From: Saprospiraceae bacterium
GTDB taxonomy: Bacteria; Bacteroidota; Bacteroidia; Chitinophagales; Saprospiraceae
Direction of reading: 5' to 3'
Length of the DNA stretch: 9,637 nucleotides
NCBI GenBank assembly: GCA_020437045.1
Contig: JAGQWV010000372.1
Coordinates: 1-9,637 of the forward strand
Part shown: piece by piece, positions 1-7,713 of the stretch
How positions within the stretch are numbered: position 1 is the first letter of the stretch
Layout of the letters: each line of letters opens with the position of its first letter
Notes under the pieces: generated by a model
What the model was told of the DNA's origin: nothing
The model's database searches: none
What the model saw: only the letters and a program-made list of their open reading frames with translations
Program-made: the position numbers and the translations under genes

Positions 1-38
1 AAAGAAGGCAAGAATTTTACAAATTTGAGCACCCTTTG

Positions 39-61
39 TACCCCGGGTCCTCCCGAGGGTG
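39..61 (-). terminator. GC-rich hairpin downstream of the YfhO gene (possible terminator, no T tract)
   Basis: The arms 40-47 (ACCCCGGG) and 52-60 pair over 8 bp with one bulged A at 56 and a TCCT tetraloop; bases 39 and 61 can add a G-U pair. It lies 34 bases past the stop of the minus-strand YfhO gene. Neither strand has a T run after the stem, so it is not a textbook intrinsic terminator. It could be a 3'-end stabiliser or serve a gene beyond the left edge. The other bases of 1-94 hold no gene I can support. Confidence 0.35.
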
Positions 62-94
62 GCCAGTAATACGTTAAGATCAGTACCTTCTTCC

Positions 95-2569
95 TCAATT
101 TTCAGTGTTGGATTTTAGGTTTAATCCCGCCAACATCGGAATAGGTCTGAATTGGTGTACGATAAAAATGATCAGCATAATAAGTATCAGAATGGAGGCA
201 ATGTTGGCAATGATTTCACCGGTGTAAAAAGCCTTTGGTTTAAATTCAAAAGTGATAGTATGTTGACCGGGTGGAATTTTCATGCCTCTCAATACATAAT
301 TGACCCGTACAAATTCTGCGGGTTGATCATCGATGTAAGCCTTCCAGCCTTTGTCAGGCCCGTACCAGACTTCCGAGAAGACTGCGAATTGATCACTAGT
401 GGAATTGGATTGATACACCAGGCGATCCGGATCGTAGGATTGAAGAGTGATGCTACCATTCGGCTGAAACGTCTGAGTGCCTTGATATTCGGCAAATTCC
501 TTGTGAATTACAGCTGTAGTTGCAGGATCGATATTCGCGAGTGCATCGATTTCTTCATTGGGGCTGTTTACCTGGTTCAGTTGGCTGATAAACCAGGCAT
601 TTCCCAGGGCCTGCATATTTACCTGCACTTCACCACTCTGATCAATGATATATTTGGCATTGAGCATGTTAAGAACAGGCAAATTGTTTTGAGCAAGATA
701 ATGGTCAATAATGTCCTGATAGCGTTGCAATTTGGCTGCATGATATCCTCCAATTAATTTGTGATGATAGGCGGGTATCGCCGAATTCCAGGGATCGACC
801 GAGAGATCATGGACGCGGAAATATAAGTCTTTGTCTTTGTCAATAAAATTATCTGCCTGCCGGGGCTGTAGAGCAGCATCGGCCTGATTAGGTCTGACAA
901 AAGTCTTTTCATTGAGATAGCGTCGGCCTACACCCCAAATATCAACAGTAACTAATAGTACCAAACCGACCAGTAGTATCTGAGAATTATATTTTTTCAG
1001 TAGGTATCCGTAAAGTAGCCCTGCTCCGGCCAGCACAAATAATAACGAACGAAATCCGTCTGATTGGAGAAGTGATTTTCGATCACTGATCAGTGCATCA
1101 ACCAAACGAGGATCATAGCGAACGTCATTCGCACCGCTAAAACTAAACATTGATGGACCAATGATCGCCAGAAGGAGCGCTAATCCAGCGGTGATTCCAG
1201 TTGCCAGAATGAGGCTCTTTTTCAGGCGACTAGTCTCAATCTGACCCTTCACAATCTCCGACACCGTATAAGTGGCCATCAGCACCATGAGAAATTCGGT
1301 GATCGACCCAATGCTGTTAGGAGTACGAAATTTGTTGTACATCGGGAAATAGTTGAAAAATAGCTTGTTGAAGAACTCAAAATTCTTTCCCAAAGACAAC
1401 AGCATCGTTAAAATGGTGGCCGAGACCAGCCACCAGCGCAAGTCCCCCCGGGTGGCAATTGCCCCTAGGATGAATAGGAAAAGTATAATGGATCCGGCGT
1501 AAGAAGGACCACTGGTAGATGGTAAACTACCCCAGTATAAAGGAGCAAAAACTTCATTGGAATTATTTTGCCCGGTAATGGTGGCAAAGTCAGAGCTACG
1601 ATCCACTCGTTCACGACTGCCACCCCCCACGATACCAGGTACGATATAAGTAAAAAGATCCATCGCACCATTACTCCACTGCATGGCATAATTCCAGGCC
1701 AGTCCCTTTACTTCACTACTGCTGTTGTCGTTGACGGTAGATGTCTCGAGAATGGGTTTACCGCGCATGGTGTCCTCGGCATACTGAGCGGTAGTCCATA
1801 GCCGGGAGGTATTGGCTGCTACCCCTAGCAGCAGGGCAATTAGTAAGTAGCCACTGGCTTTGACAAAGCTCATTAATTTCCCTGCTTTTAGATCCCGGTA
1901 GAACAGTATACCTATATAGATCAGTAGCGTAATAAACAGATAATAGGGCATCTGGATGTGATTCACGCCGATCTCCAAAGCCATTCCCACCGCAAAAAGT
2001 ATAGCTCCCAGGAGATATTTGCCCCGATAAGCATTCACGATACCGGATACCAGCACACCAAAAAAAGCAAATGCCCGGAGTTTAGTGGTATGACCGGCCT
2101 CAAATAATACGAAGTGATTGACGGTTAGGCCAAAGGCGATACTGCCAAGCAGTGCAACTAATGGACTCATCCCAAAGGTGATACACATAATATAAAAGCC
2201 AATCATCATGGCAATAAAGTATCCAATCGGCCGAGCCATAAAGAAATTAATGGCCTTTTCCAGGATCATTGTACGGTTTCCCGGCGCAGGCATGGAGATT
2301 TGATAAGCTGGCATTCCCCCAAACATCGAGTTAGTCCACAGGGGATAATGTCCATCTTTCTCGGCATAGGTATAAATCTCATGGGAAGCAGCTTTGTAGC
2401 TGACGATATCTCCCTGGGGAATCACCTTGCCTTGCAGTTGCGGATAAAAATAGACTACAGTGACCAGTAAAAAGGTGATGAGGGCTATACCGTGTAAAAA
2501 CCACGGGTTGATGTTGGTGTCCTTGGGTGCTTCTGGTTTTTTAGCTGTTCTGATTTTTTTCTTCGCCAC
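95..2569 (-). CDS. YfhO-family multi-pass membrane protein (putative GT-C type glycosyltransferase)
   Basis: Large integral membrane protein of 824 residues, the usual size for Bacteroidota YfhO proteins. The sequence shows a basic N-terminus, a first membrane helix near residues 27-43, then an outer loop with an Asp (D54) and the family-like stretch [14 protein letters not shown] (76-89). About a dozen further helices lie between 110 and 546, including the conserved-looking FRTPNS (414-419). A soluble, presumably periplasmic domain spans about 550-780, and a last helix 784-806. In Firmicutes, YfhO moves a sugar from a polyprenyl-phosphate carrier to a surface polymer; that role here is inference. 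The start codon is GTG; an in-frame TGA lies eight codons upstream with no ATG between, so no other standard start is available. It is transcribed away from the neighbouring glycosyltransferase. Base composition is higher in GC than the middle of the window (30 of 60 bases at 841-900). Family assignment is firm; acceptor and donor are unknown. Confidence 0.9.
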   Translation of the reverse strand: MAKKKIRTAKKPEAPKDTNINPWFLHGIALITFLLVTVVYFYPQLQGKVIPQGDIVSYKAASHEIYTYAEKDGHYPLWTNSMFGGMPAYQISMPAPGNRTMILEKAINFFMARPIGYFIAMMIGFYIMCITFGMSPLVALLGSIAFGLTVNHFVLFEAGHTTKLRAFAFFGVLVSGIVNAYRGKYLLGAILFAVGMALEIGVNHIQMPYYLFITLLIYIGILFYRDLKAGKLMSFVKASGYLLIALLLGVAANTSRLWTTAQYAEDTMRGKPILETSTVNDNSSSEVKGLAWNYAMQWSNGAMDLFTYIVPGIVGGGSRERVDRSSDFATITGQNNSNEVFAPLYWGSLPSTSGPSYAGSIILFLFILGAIATRGDLRWWLVSATILTMLLSLGKNFEFFNKLFFNYFPMYNKFRTPNSIGSITEFLMVLMATYTVSEIVKGQIETSRLKKSLILATGITAGLALLLAIIGPSMFSFSGANDVRYDPRLVDALISDRKSLLQSDGFRSLLFVLAGAGLLYGYLLKKYNSQILLVGLVLLVTVDIWGVGRRYLNEKTFVRPNQADAALQPRQADNFIDKDKDLYFRVHDLSVDPWNSAIPAYHHKLIGGYHAAKLQRYQDIIDHYLAQNNLPVLNMLNAKYIIDQSGEVQVNMQALGNAWFISQLNQVNSPNEEIDALANIDPATTAVIHKEFAEYQGTQTFQPNGSITLQSYDPDRLVYQSNSTSDQFAVFSEVWYGPDKGWKAYIDDQPAEFVRVNYVLRGMKIPPGQHTITFEFKPKAFYTGEIIANIASILILIMLIIFIVHQFRPIPMLAGLNLKSNTEN

Positions 2570-2605
2570 GGTAGGATTTTTTTGTGGTATTCAATGTTGA
2601 GGCTG

Positions 2606-2612
2606 CAAAATA
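2606..2612 (-). promoter_or_regulatory. Weak -7-like element upstream of the YfhO gene
   Basis: On the minus strand this reads TATTTTG, one base short of the Bacteroidota -7 consensus TAnnTTTG. It sits about 37 bases before the GTG start. No convincing -33 TTTG lies at the right distance. Low confidence, but the gene must have its own promoter in this 272-bp divergent gap. Confidence 0.2.
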
Positions 2613-2678
2613 CAAATTGTTGAAATAAGTTATATGTTCCTTCCAAGGAGTTGCACGGGCCAGACCCATGGAAAGTCG

Positions 2679-2692
2679 ACTCTATGTAGAGT
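2679..2692. repeat. Perfect dyad ACTCTA-tg-TAGAGT in the divergent intergenic region
   Basis: Two 6-bp arms (2679-2684 and 2687-2692) separated by two bases form a perfect inverted repeat about midway between the divergent YfhO and glycosyltransferase genes. A 2-bp gap makes it a poor RNA hairpin but a good shape for a dimeric DNA-binding protein. An operator role is inference. No T run follows it. Confidence 0.35.
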
Positions 2693-2771
2693 ATCTTCTT
2701 TAAAACGTGGGTTAAGCAATTCTATTTGCATTGTTGTTAGGTGAAATGATAGTCACTTTTGTGGAAAGTAA

Positions 2772-2779
2772 TACATTTG
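2772..2779 (+). promoter_or_regulatory. Bacteroidota-type -7 element TACATTTG upstream of the membrane-anchored glycosyltransferase
   Basis: Exact match to TAnnTTTG, the -7 element read by the Bacteroidota housekeeping sigma factor. It lies 62 bases before the preferred ATG at 2842, so the leader would be roughly 55 bases. The -33 TTTG is not well placed: the nearest TTTG (2758-2761) is only 10 bases upstream instead of about 19-21. The motif is short, so a chance match is possible. Confidence 0.4.
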
Positions 2780-2841
2780 CGATTTTACCATGTGTAACTC
2801 ATCGATTTTACATCGAATAGCAAAGCCAGTAAGTGCCAGAA

Positions 2842-3864
2842 ATGATTAAATATTCTATCATCGTAGCTGTATATAATCGCATCGGGGAGGTGCAGGAATT
2901 ACTTTCCTCGGCAGAGCAGCTGGATTTTGATCGTCAGGCATTTGAAATCCTATTTGTCGATGATGGTTCCACGGATGGGTTCCGGGAAATGATTAAAGAC
3001 TATCATAGCACAAGTGGCCTTCAGGTGCGAGCCGTTTATCAGACTAACCAGGGGCCAGGGGCGGCACGGAATCACGGTATGGAGGTTGCTACTAGTCAGT
3101 ACTTTATTTTTCTGGACTCAGATTGTATGGTGCCTCCTGAATGGCTCGGTAACATTGATCGCCAGATTGAGGCAGATCACCTGGATGCTTTTGGCGGGCC
3201 CGATACCTTTCACCCCAGTTTTTCGCCTTTGCTCAAAGCGATTAATTACTCCATGACCTCTTTTTTAGGCACCGGAGGCACCCGCGGTTCGAAAAAAAGT
3301 ATTGGGAAGTTTTACCCCAGAAGTTTTAATATGGGTTTGCATCGTCGCGTTTTTGAAAAAATTGGAGGCATGAACCAACTTCGACACGGACAGGATATGG
3401 ATTTTTCAGCCCGGATTTATGATGGGGGATTTAAGGTTGGCTTGATTCCAGATGCATTTGTATACCACAAACGACGAACAAGCCTCTGGAAATTTTTTAA
3501 ACAGATTTTTAATTGGGGGGTGGCGAGAATTAATTTGGGGAGGTTACATCCTTCCCTTTTAAAACCGGTTCATTTTCTGCCCAGTTTAATCATTATTGGA
3601 TTGGTAGGTCTGTTAATTTTTTCAATAGGCACAGGTATTTGGTGGATATGGATGCTTGTGGCAAGCGGGTATGTTTTGGTTTGCGTCATTGCTTTTGTTC
3701 AGTCCTTAATTCAATACGGCGAGATCAAGACGGCACTTCTTTCGGTCATCACCCTGAATATCCAGGTATTTGCATATGGTTTCGGTCTCTTGTCAGCTGC
3801 CTGGCAGTCTCTTTGGCATGATGAGGCAAAGGGATTTACGAAAAACTATTATGGAAAGAAGTAA
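2842..3864 (+). CDS. Membrane-anchored family 2 glycosyltransferase
   Basis: A GT-A fold glycosyltransferase that should transfer a sugar from a nucleotide-sugar donor on the cytoplasmic face of the inner membrane. Numbering from the ATG at 2842 (340 residues), it shows the GT2 opening YSIIVAVYN, the nucleotide-binding VDDGSTDG (39-46), a DxD-like metal motif DSD (92-94), and a GQDMD acidic motif (183-187) in the catalytic-base region. Three hydrophobic segments follow at about 245-265, 266-289 and 295-320, giving a C-terminal membrane anchor. The layout resembles ExoA-like succinoglycan-type enzymes more than polyprenyl-phosphate sugar synthases. An in-frame GTG at 2833 would add three residues; ATG is preferred because MIKYSIIVAVYN is a normal GT2 start. 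It is divergent from YfhO, and its 3' end overlaps the convergent deacetylase-like gene by 29 bp. The sugar specificity cannot be read from the sequence. Confidence 0.9.
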   Translation: MIKYSIIVAVYNRIGEVQELLSSAEQLDFDRQAFEILFVDDGSTDGFREMIKDYHSTSGLQVRAVYQTNQGPGAARNHGMEVATSQYFIFLDSDCMVPPEWLGNIDRQIEADHLDAFGGPDTFHPSFSPLLKAINYSMTSFLGTGGTRGSKKSIGKFYPRSFNMGLHRRVFEKIGGMNQLRHGQDMDFSARIYDGGFKVGLIPDAFVYHKRRTSLWKFFKQIFNWGVARINLGRLHPSLLKPVHFLPSLIIIGLVGLLIFSIGTGIWWIWMLVASGYVLVCVIAFVQSLIQYGEIKTALLSVITLNIQVFAYGFGLLSAAWQSLWHDEAKGFTKNYYGKK

Positions 3865-5167
3865 GCATCGATGCCCGTTCTGTCAACAGTTCTTTTTGGG
3901 TGATCGATCGAAGTTGGTTCTGACGTAAATAATCGAGAATTGATTTATACAACTTCAGCCATTGGGGGTTTTTGACAGGAGAAAACATATCATTATGCCA
4001 AAGTATGGATATCACGGAGTTGAATCGATGTTTTTCCATAAAATCCAGAATTAATTTTTCTGTCTGTTTAGCCGACCTTTTTTGATAAAATTTAAAGGTA
4101 GTGTCCATCAATTGTAGGGGAACTTCGAGAAATGAGTAATTGGTATTATTTTTCATGGAATATGGAATAAATGGACGAGCATAGGAATTTCGATGCCCAT
4201 ACATCCGGCCAAAGCCCATGCTAAAATCCAGCAAAATTTTACTTTTTTCTATAGCTGCAAAATGATCCGGCATTCGAACGAATAGATAATGATTGCGATT
4301 TCCCAATACTTTTTCTGCTAGATCGTTGATTTCATTGTTAAATGAAGTTCTACTTGCACTTTTATGCAGACCATTTTCAAAGCCACGATCCACGATCCTA
4401 CGCTGTATTTGCTGGATTACCTTGTTATCTATCCGATAGTCGGAATGGGGAATGGGTTTCTCTGTATAGGGAGATTGGTATTTACCTTTTTTAACCAGCC
4501 AGAAAAAAGTTGATTTTGCATCATATTGATCATGGATATCCATAATTCGATCCATATTCCGGTAGGATGGGCCATTTAAGACATGTTTTAAGATCACCTT
4601 AAGCACCAGGGCTATATCTTTTTTTACTACGGCTGCTTTACCTTCATGTAAAAGAGAGGCTGTGATGGTATCAATATCATGAGAAAGAAAAACCCGGCTG
4701 GGCTTAGGTAGAGACTTTGATTCGAATGCAGTTATATTTTGACTGATTTTCTCGAAATAGGATGAAACTAAGTCATCGTGAGCACAGTCAAATCTGGCTT
4801 GATAACTACTATGATAAGAAAAGCGACCGTAGTCATCCATTTCTTCTTTTGTTGCATTGAATTCCTGTAAATAATTTAGGAGATAGAATGAAGAACCCAA
4901 ATAATCGGGTTTTCCATTTTCACAATACATTATTGGCTGATCAATAAATACATCGCTTTGTTTATATTTTTTTTGACAAATGGTATTGACAAAATTCTGC
5001 GAAATCTGAATGTCGGCATCTTGTCGACAGTTGATTTTGATGCTGTTAATTTCGTGAGAAAAAGACGGTGTTGCTTCAAAATGATAGCAAAAAATACTCC
5101 AGACATATTTTATACATTCCTCTACTGGGGAGGGTAAATCAATATGTGCTGGACAAATTTTCATCAT
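3836..5167 (-). CDS. Polysaccharide-deacetylase-like protein with N-terminal DUF7033-type region
   Basis: A 443-residue protein. Residues 1 to about 130 look like the N-terminal region seen in Bacteroidota proteins of this kind, ending in DDYGRFSYHSS (111-121). The NodB-like part follows: SHDID (162-166, metal-binding motif 1 type), STFFW (219-223), GLHKS (266-270, motif 2 type), RMPDHF (298-303), LEVPLQLMD (347-355) and LWHN (389-392). Classical NodB enzymes remove N- or O-acetyl groups from sugars and have a second His four residues after the first in motif 2 (HxxxH); here that residue is Ala/Ser-region sequence and no His is present. Activity is therefore inferred, not shown. No signal peptide or membrane helix is evident, so it is probably cytoplasmic. 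The ATG start overlaps the stop of the upstream sulfotransferase gene (ATGA), pointing to translational coupling; a second ATG follows directly. The stop lies inside the end of the convergent glycosyltransferase gene. Confidence 0.82.
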   Translation of the reverse strand: MMKICPAHIDLPSPVEECIKYVWSIFCYHFEATPSFSHEINSIKINCRQDADIQISQNFVNTICQKKYKQSDVFIDQPIMYCENGKPDYLGSSFYLLNYLQEFNATKEEMDDYGRFSYHSSYQARFDCAHDDLVSSYFEKISQNITAFESKSLPKPSRVFLSHDIDTITASLLHEGKAAVVKKDIALVLKVILKHVLNGPSYRNMDRIMDIHDQYDAKSTFFWLVKKGKYQSPYTEKPIPHSDYRIDNKVIQQIQRRIVDRGFENGLHKSASRTSFNNEINDLAEKVLGNRNHYLFVRMPDHFAAIEKSKILLDFSMGFGRMYGHRNSYARPFIPYSMKNNTNYSFLEVPLQLMDTTFKFYQKRSAKQTEKLILDFMEKHRFNSVISILWHNDMFSPVKNPQWLKLYKSILDYLRQNQLRSITQKELLTERASMLTSFHNSFS

Positions 5168-6018
5168 GAATTTAGGATTTGATCAATTTCGTCCCGCTGT
5201 TGGGTATTCAATGGCTTGCGGCTTTTATTGGGTTGTGCGTTGACAGGTGTGGATATTTTACTCCGAATTTGTTTGGGTGAAATGGTATTTATACCGGCAA
5301 AAGATAAAAGATTAGCAATTTTTTCAACACTGGAATACAGTTCATCACTTTCGAGAAAAAGCTTTCGCTGAGAGGGTAACGAAGTCATGAATTGATCAAT
5401 GAAGCCGTTAGTCTCTTTCCAGAGCCAGGCGATTTTCTGTACTTGTGTATATCGATCCCAGGGAATCTGGTCTTTTTTCCGGGGGGTAATTTTACCTTCA
5501 TCAAACAATTTTTCGTAAGCATACCAATTGCGGGAGTATCCACTAGTAATAAATTGATAGGGATCACGTTTCAGATGGATGAATTTTGCTTTGGGGAAAA
5601 GGTCTGCCAGATAAGGGGCAAAAAAGGTAATTCGATTATTTGTTTCTATATATTTTTTTCCAAGTATCCATGTGTCACGAATTATCTCGTACCGACAAGC
5701 ATCGATAATTTGGCACAATTCATTGAATTTTTCTCCATGGTTCTGATAAGCATACCATGCCGAATGGGTGAGTTCTGGGCTGGGTTGATGGGCGACGATA
5801 CATTTTGGGTCAAGAGCGATAATGTCCGAGAGGAGTTTTGTGCCGCTTCGACCGGTGGAAAGTACAAAAAGTGGTTCTGCACTTTGATGTACCTGATCAT
5901 AAAGGGTTTTGACGTTTACATTCAATTTTCTATGTAAATGACTCTGTGCTACTTCATCTCGCCAAAATTTTTTTTGGTGATTTATGTATTTGATTATCAG
6001 ATCTTTAAGTTTAGCCAT
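5164..6018 (-). CDS. Sulfotransferase family protein (PAPS-dependent)
   Basis: A 284-residue protein, normal length for a bacterial carbohydrate sulfotransferase. It should move sulfate from 3'-phosphoadenylyl sulfate (PAPS) to a hydroxyl or amine of a glycan or small molecule. The 5'-phosphosulfate loop is clear at STGRSGTKLL (54-63), and the 3'-phosphate-binding segment at KFIHLKRDPYQFITSGYS (145-162), with R151 and S159 in the expected places. No signal peptide or membrane helix is seen, which fits cytoplasmic use of PAPS. The ATG start is the only ATG between the ORF and its upstream in-frame stop at 6067-6069. It is the first gene of a two-gene unit with the deacetylase-like gene, whose start overlaps its stop by four bases. 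The acceptor is unknown; the context suggests a surface polysaccharide or its lipid-linked precursor. Confidence 0.85.
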   Translation of the reverse strand: MAKLKDLIIKYINHQKKFWRDEVAQSHLHRKLNVNVKTLYDQVHQSAEPLFVLSTGRSGTKLLSDIIALDPKCIVAHQPSPELTHSAWYAYQNHGEKFNELCQIIDACRYEIIRDTWILGKKYIETNNRITFFAPYLADLFPKAKFIHLKRDPYQFITSGYSRNWYAYEKLFDEGKITPRKKDQIPWDRYTQVQKIAWLWKETNGFIDQFMTSLPSQRKLFLESDELYSSVEKIANLLSFAGINTISPKQIRSKISTPVNAQPNKSRKPLNTQQRDEIDQILNS

Positions 6019-6031
6019 TCGCTTAAGGATT

Positions 6032-6044
6032 GGATCATTGATCC
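6032..6044. repeat. Perfect dyad GGATCA-t-TGATCC just upstream of the sulfotransferase start
   Basis: Two 6-bp arms (6032-6037, 6039-6044) around a single base, ending 13 bases before the sulfotransferase ATG on the minus strand. The position would suit a repressor operator or an element hiding the translation start. The function is inferred. The surrounding 184-bp divergent gap (6019-6202) holds no gene. Confidence 0.35.
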
Positions 6045-6120
6045 CATGAAGGTAGCTGATGTCCTTCTAGTTTTAAAACAACGAAAATAACTATTAGAAG
6101 ATTTTATCATATAATTACGG

Positions 6121-6129
6121 TATTCTTTG
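6121..6129 (+). promoter_or_regulatory. Imperfect -7-like element TATTCTTTG upstream of the flippase
   Basis: Resembles TAnnTTTG with one extra base in the spacer. It lies 73 bases before the ATG at 6203. No clear -33 TTTG accompanies it. A weak candidate only. Confidence 0.2.
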
Positions 6130-6191
6130 TCAATTTTGAGGGCCTAAATTATACAATGGACAGACTTCACTTATCTCAGATTTGTTCAACC

Positions 6192-6195
6192 AGGA
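6192..6195 (+). promoter_or_regulatory. AGGA ribosome-binding site that supports the flippase ATG
   Basis: AGGA at 6192-6195 sits seven bases before the ATG at 6203, a good Shine-Dalgarno spacing. A second AGGAG (6197-6201) is too close to use. The site lies inside the reading frame that would open at TTG 6182, so it argues for the ATG as the true start. Shine-Dalgarno sites are uncommon in this phylum. Confidence 0.45.
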
Positions 6196-6202
6196 TAGGA
6201 GT

Positions 6203-7690
6203 ATGGGAGTTGTAAGACGTCAGAGTATCAAGCGAACGACCGTCTCCTATCTGGGGGTTCTAATCGGTACCATCAGTGTGCTCAAGATCTATCCATTAGC
6301 ATTTGAAATTTATGGGATGTCTCAATTCATAATTTCGTCGGCCACTTTGATTATGCCCTTTGCTTCGATTGGAATCAGCCGGTTGACCGTAAGATACTTC
6401 CCTGAATTCAAGAATGAAGAAACAAAAAATCATGGTTTTTTAGGGTTTTTACTAATGTTGTCCTTGCTGTTCTTTTTGATTTTCGGTCTTTTTCTCTTTC
6501 TCTTCAAAGATGCTTTTTTTGCATTGTTAGCGGCATTGGATATGAAAAAGGAAGCCTTTTGGGAAAACCGGGGGGTGATCATGGTGGTTAGTCTTGCACT
6601 CATTATAAGTTCGATATTGGGTCAATATGCCAGTAATTTTAAGAGGATTGTTGTGCCGGAGATATTCAATAATCTCTTGATCAAGATTGCCCTTCCTATA
6701 CTGGTTTTACTCTTTTATTTCGGTTATATTGCAGAGAATGAATTTCGCTACTTGTATGCACTTTCATTTTTGCTGGCCATCCTGGGGTTGGCAGGATATC
6801 TTATTTACCTCGGTCAGTTTAATGTTCGGTTGGATTTTTCATTCTTAAAAAAACCATTGGTAAAGGAAATGATGGTATACAGCGCATTCAATGCGCTCAG
6901 TATCATTGGTTACCTGTTGTCCTTCAGAATTGACAATATCATGATCACTTCCTTTATGGATTATGACAATACCGGACATTATAGTTTTTTTGCCTATATC
7001 GTTAATGTCATTGTGATACCCTACATGTCAATGATTGCCATTGCCAGTCCAATCATTTCTCAGGGATTGCGGGATGCTGATTTGGCCTCCATTCAAAAGT
7101 TGTATCGACAGTCATCAGAAACACTCTTTATCGTAGGGCTATATATTGTAGGCGGAGTGTGGCTTTGTATGGACCCCTTACTGGAGATCACTGGTAAATC
7201 AGATTTATTGAGTCCTCTGAAATATACTTTTCTGATACTGGCGGCAGGTCAGCTATTTAACATAACTACTGGATTGACCGAACCAATTATTGGTTATTCC
7301 AAATATTATCGCTTTAACCTTTATACCATGACCGGTCTGGCTTTGATGAATATCATAATGAATTTCTACTTCATTCCAAAATTTGGCATCTTGGGGGCGG
7401 CTTTAGCAACTGCTGTATCACTAGTAGTTTACAACTTCATCCAATGCGTATTTATCTATGATAGGTTTGGAATGTTACCAGTTTCGCACACTCATGTAAA
7501 GGTTTTATTTTTTGCATCAATGGCCTATTTTGCAGCGAATTTGTTTTATCTAGACGTAAATCCGGTCCTACAGATTTTGATAAGAGGTTCTATTTTTTCA
7601 CTAATCTTTTTACCTATGATTATTTATTTCAAAGTATCACCAGAAGTGGATAGACTTTGGCGGGATATTAAAACTAGAGTTATGTTGTAA
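6203..7690 (+). CDS. Wzx-type oligosaccharide flippase (polysaccharide biosynthesis protein, MOP superfamily)
   Basis: An integral membrane protein of 495 residues from the ATG at 6203. It begins MGVVRRQSIKRTTVSYLGVL, typical of the N-terminus of Bacteroidota flippases of this family, and shows roughly 12-14 hydrophobic helices spread over its whole length with short basic loops. The polar first helix region and the C-terminal half (GILGAALATAVSLVVYNFIQ) fit the polysaccharide-biosynthesis C-terminal domain. Wzx proteins move undecaprenyl-diphosphate-linked oligosaccharides across the inner membrane. An in-frame TTG at 6182 would add seven residues; the ATG has a good AGGA ahead of it and gives the expected N-terminus. 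It is divergent from the sulfotransferase and convergent with the next glycosyltransferase, with only 23 bp between. This is the only export component visible in the window. Confidence 0.9.
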   Translation: MGVVRRQSIKRTTVSYLGVLIGTISVLKIYPLAFEIYGMSQFIISSATLIMPFASIGISRLTVRYFPEFKNEETKNHGFLGFLLMLSLLFFLIFGLFLFLFKDAFFALLAALDMKKEAFWENRGVIMVVSLALIISSILGQYASNFKRIVVPEIFNNLLIKIALPILVLLFYFGYIAENEFRYLYALSFLLAILGLAGYLIYLGQFNVRLDFSFLKKPLVKEMMVYSAFNALSIIGYLLSFRIDNIMITSFMDYDNTGHYSFFAYIVNVIVIPYMSMIAIASPIISQGLRDADLASIQKLYRQSSETLFIVGLYIVGGVWLCMDPLLEITGKSDLLSPLKYTFLILAAGQLFNITTGLTEPIIGYSKYYRFNLYTMTGLALMNIIMNFYFIPKFGILGAALATAVSLVVYNFIQCVFIYDRFGMLPVSHTHVKVLFFASMAYFAANLFYLDVNPVLQILIRGSIFSLIFLPMIIYFKVSPEVDRLWRDIKTRVML

Positions 7691-7713
7691 TATTATTTTG
7701 TTATCAATGTTGT

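Noticed and set aside
1..94. A possible tRNA end or C-terminal coding fragment at the left edge.
   Set aside because: No tRNA arms can be folded, and two plus frames stay open only for about 22-24 codons, too short to judge.
152..757. A 201-codon plus-strand open frame opposite the YfhO gene.
   Set aside because: It lies wholly within the well-supported YfhO coding sequence, has no recognisable motif, and reads as the complement of the periplasmic domain.
2842..3864. Reading the GT2 next to YfhO as a CsbB-like polyprenyl-phosphate sugar synthase.
   Set aside because: Length and membrane anchor are similar, but the motif layout after the DSD (FNMGLHRRVFEKIGG, GQDMDFSAR) is that of ExoA-like polymer glycosyltransferases.
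5392..5937. A 181-codon plus-strand open frame opposite the sulfotransferase gene.
   Set aside because: The sulfotransferase frame carries both PAPS-binding motifs; the opposite frame shows no family features.
6182..6202. TTG start for the flippase adding seven residues.
   Set aside because: The ATG at 6203 has a well-spaced AGGA and gives the family's usual N-terminus.
7691..7713. Terminator between the convergent flippase and GT2 genes.
   Set aside because: The 23-bp AT-rich gap has no inverted repeat.
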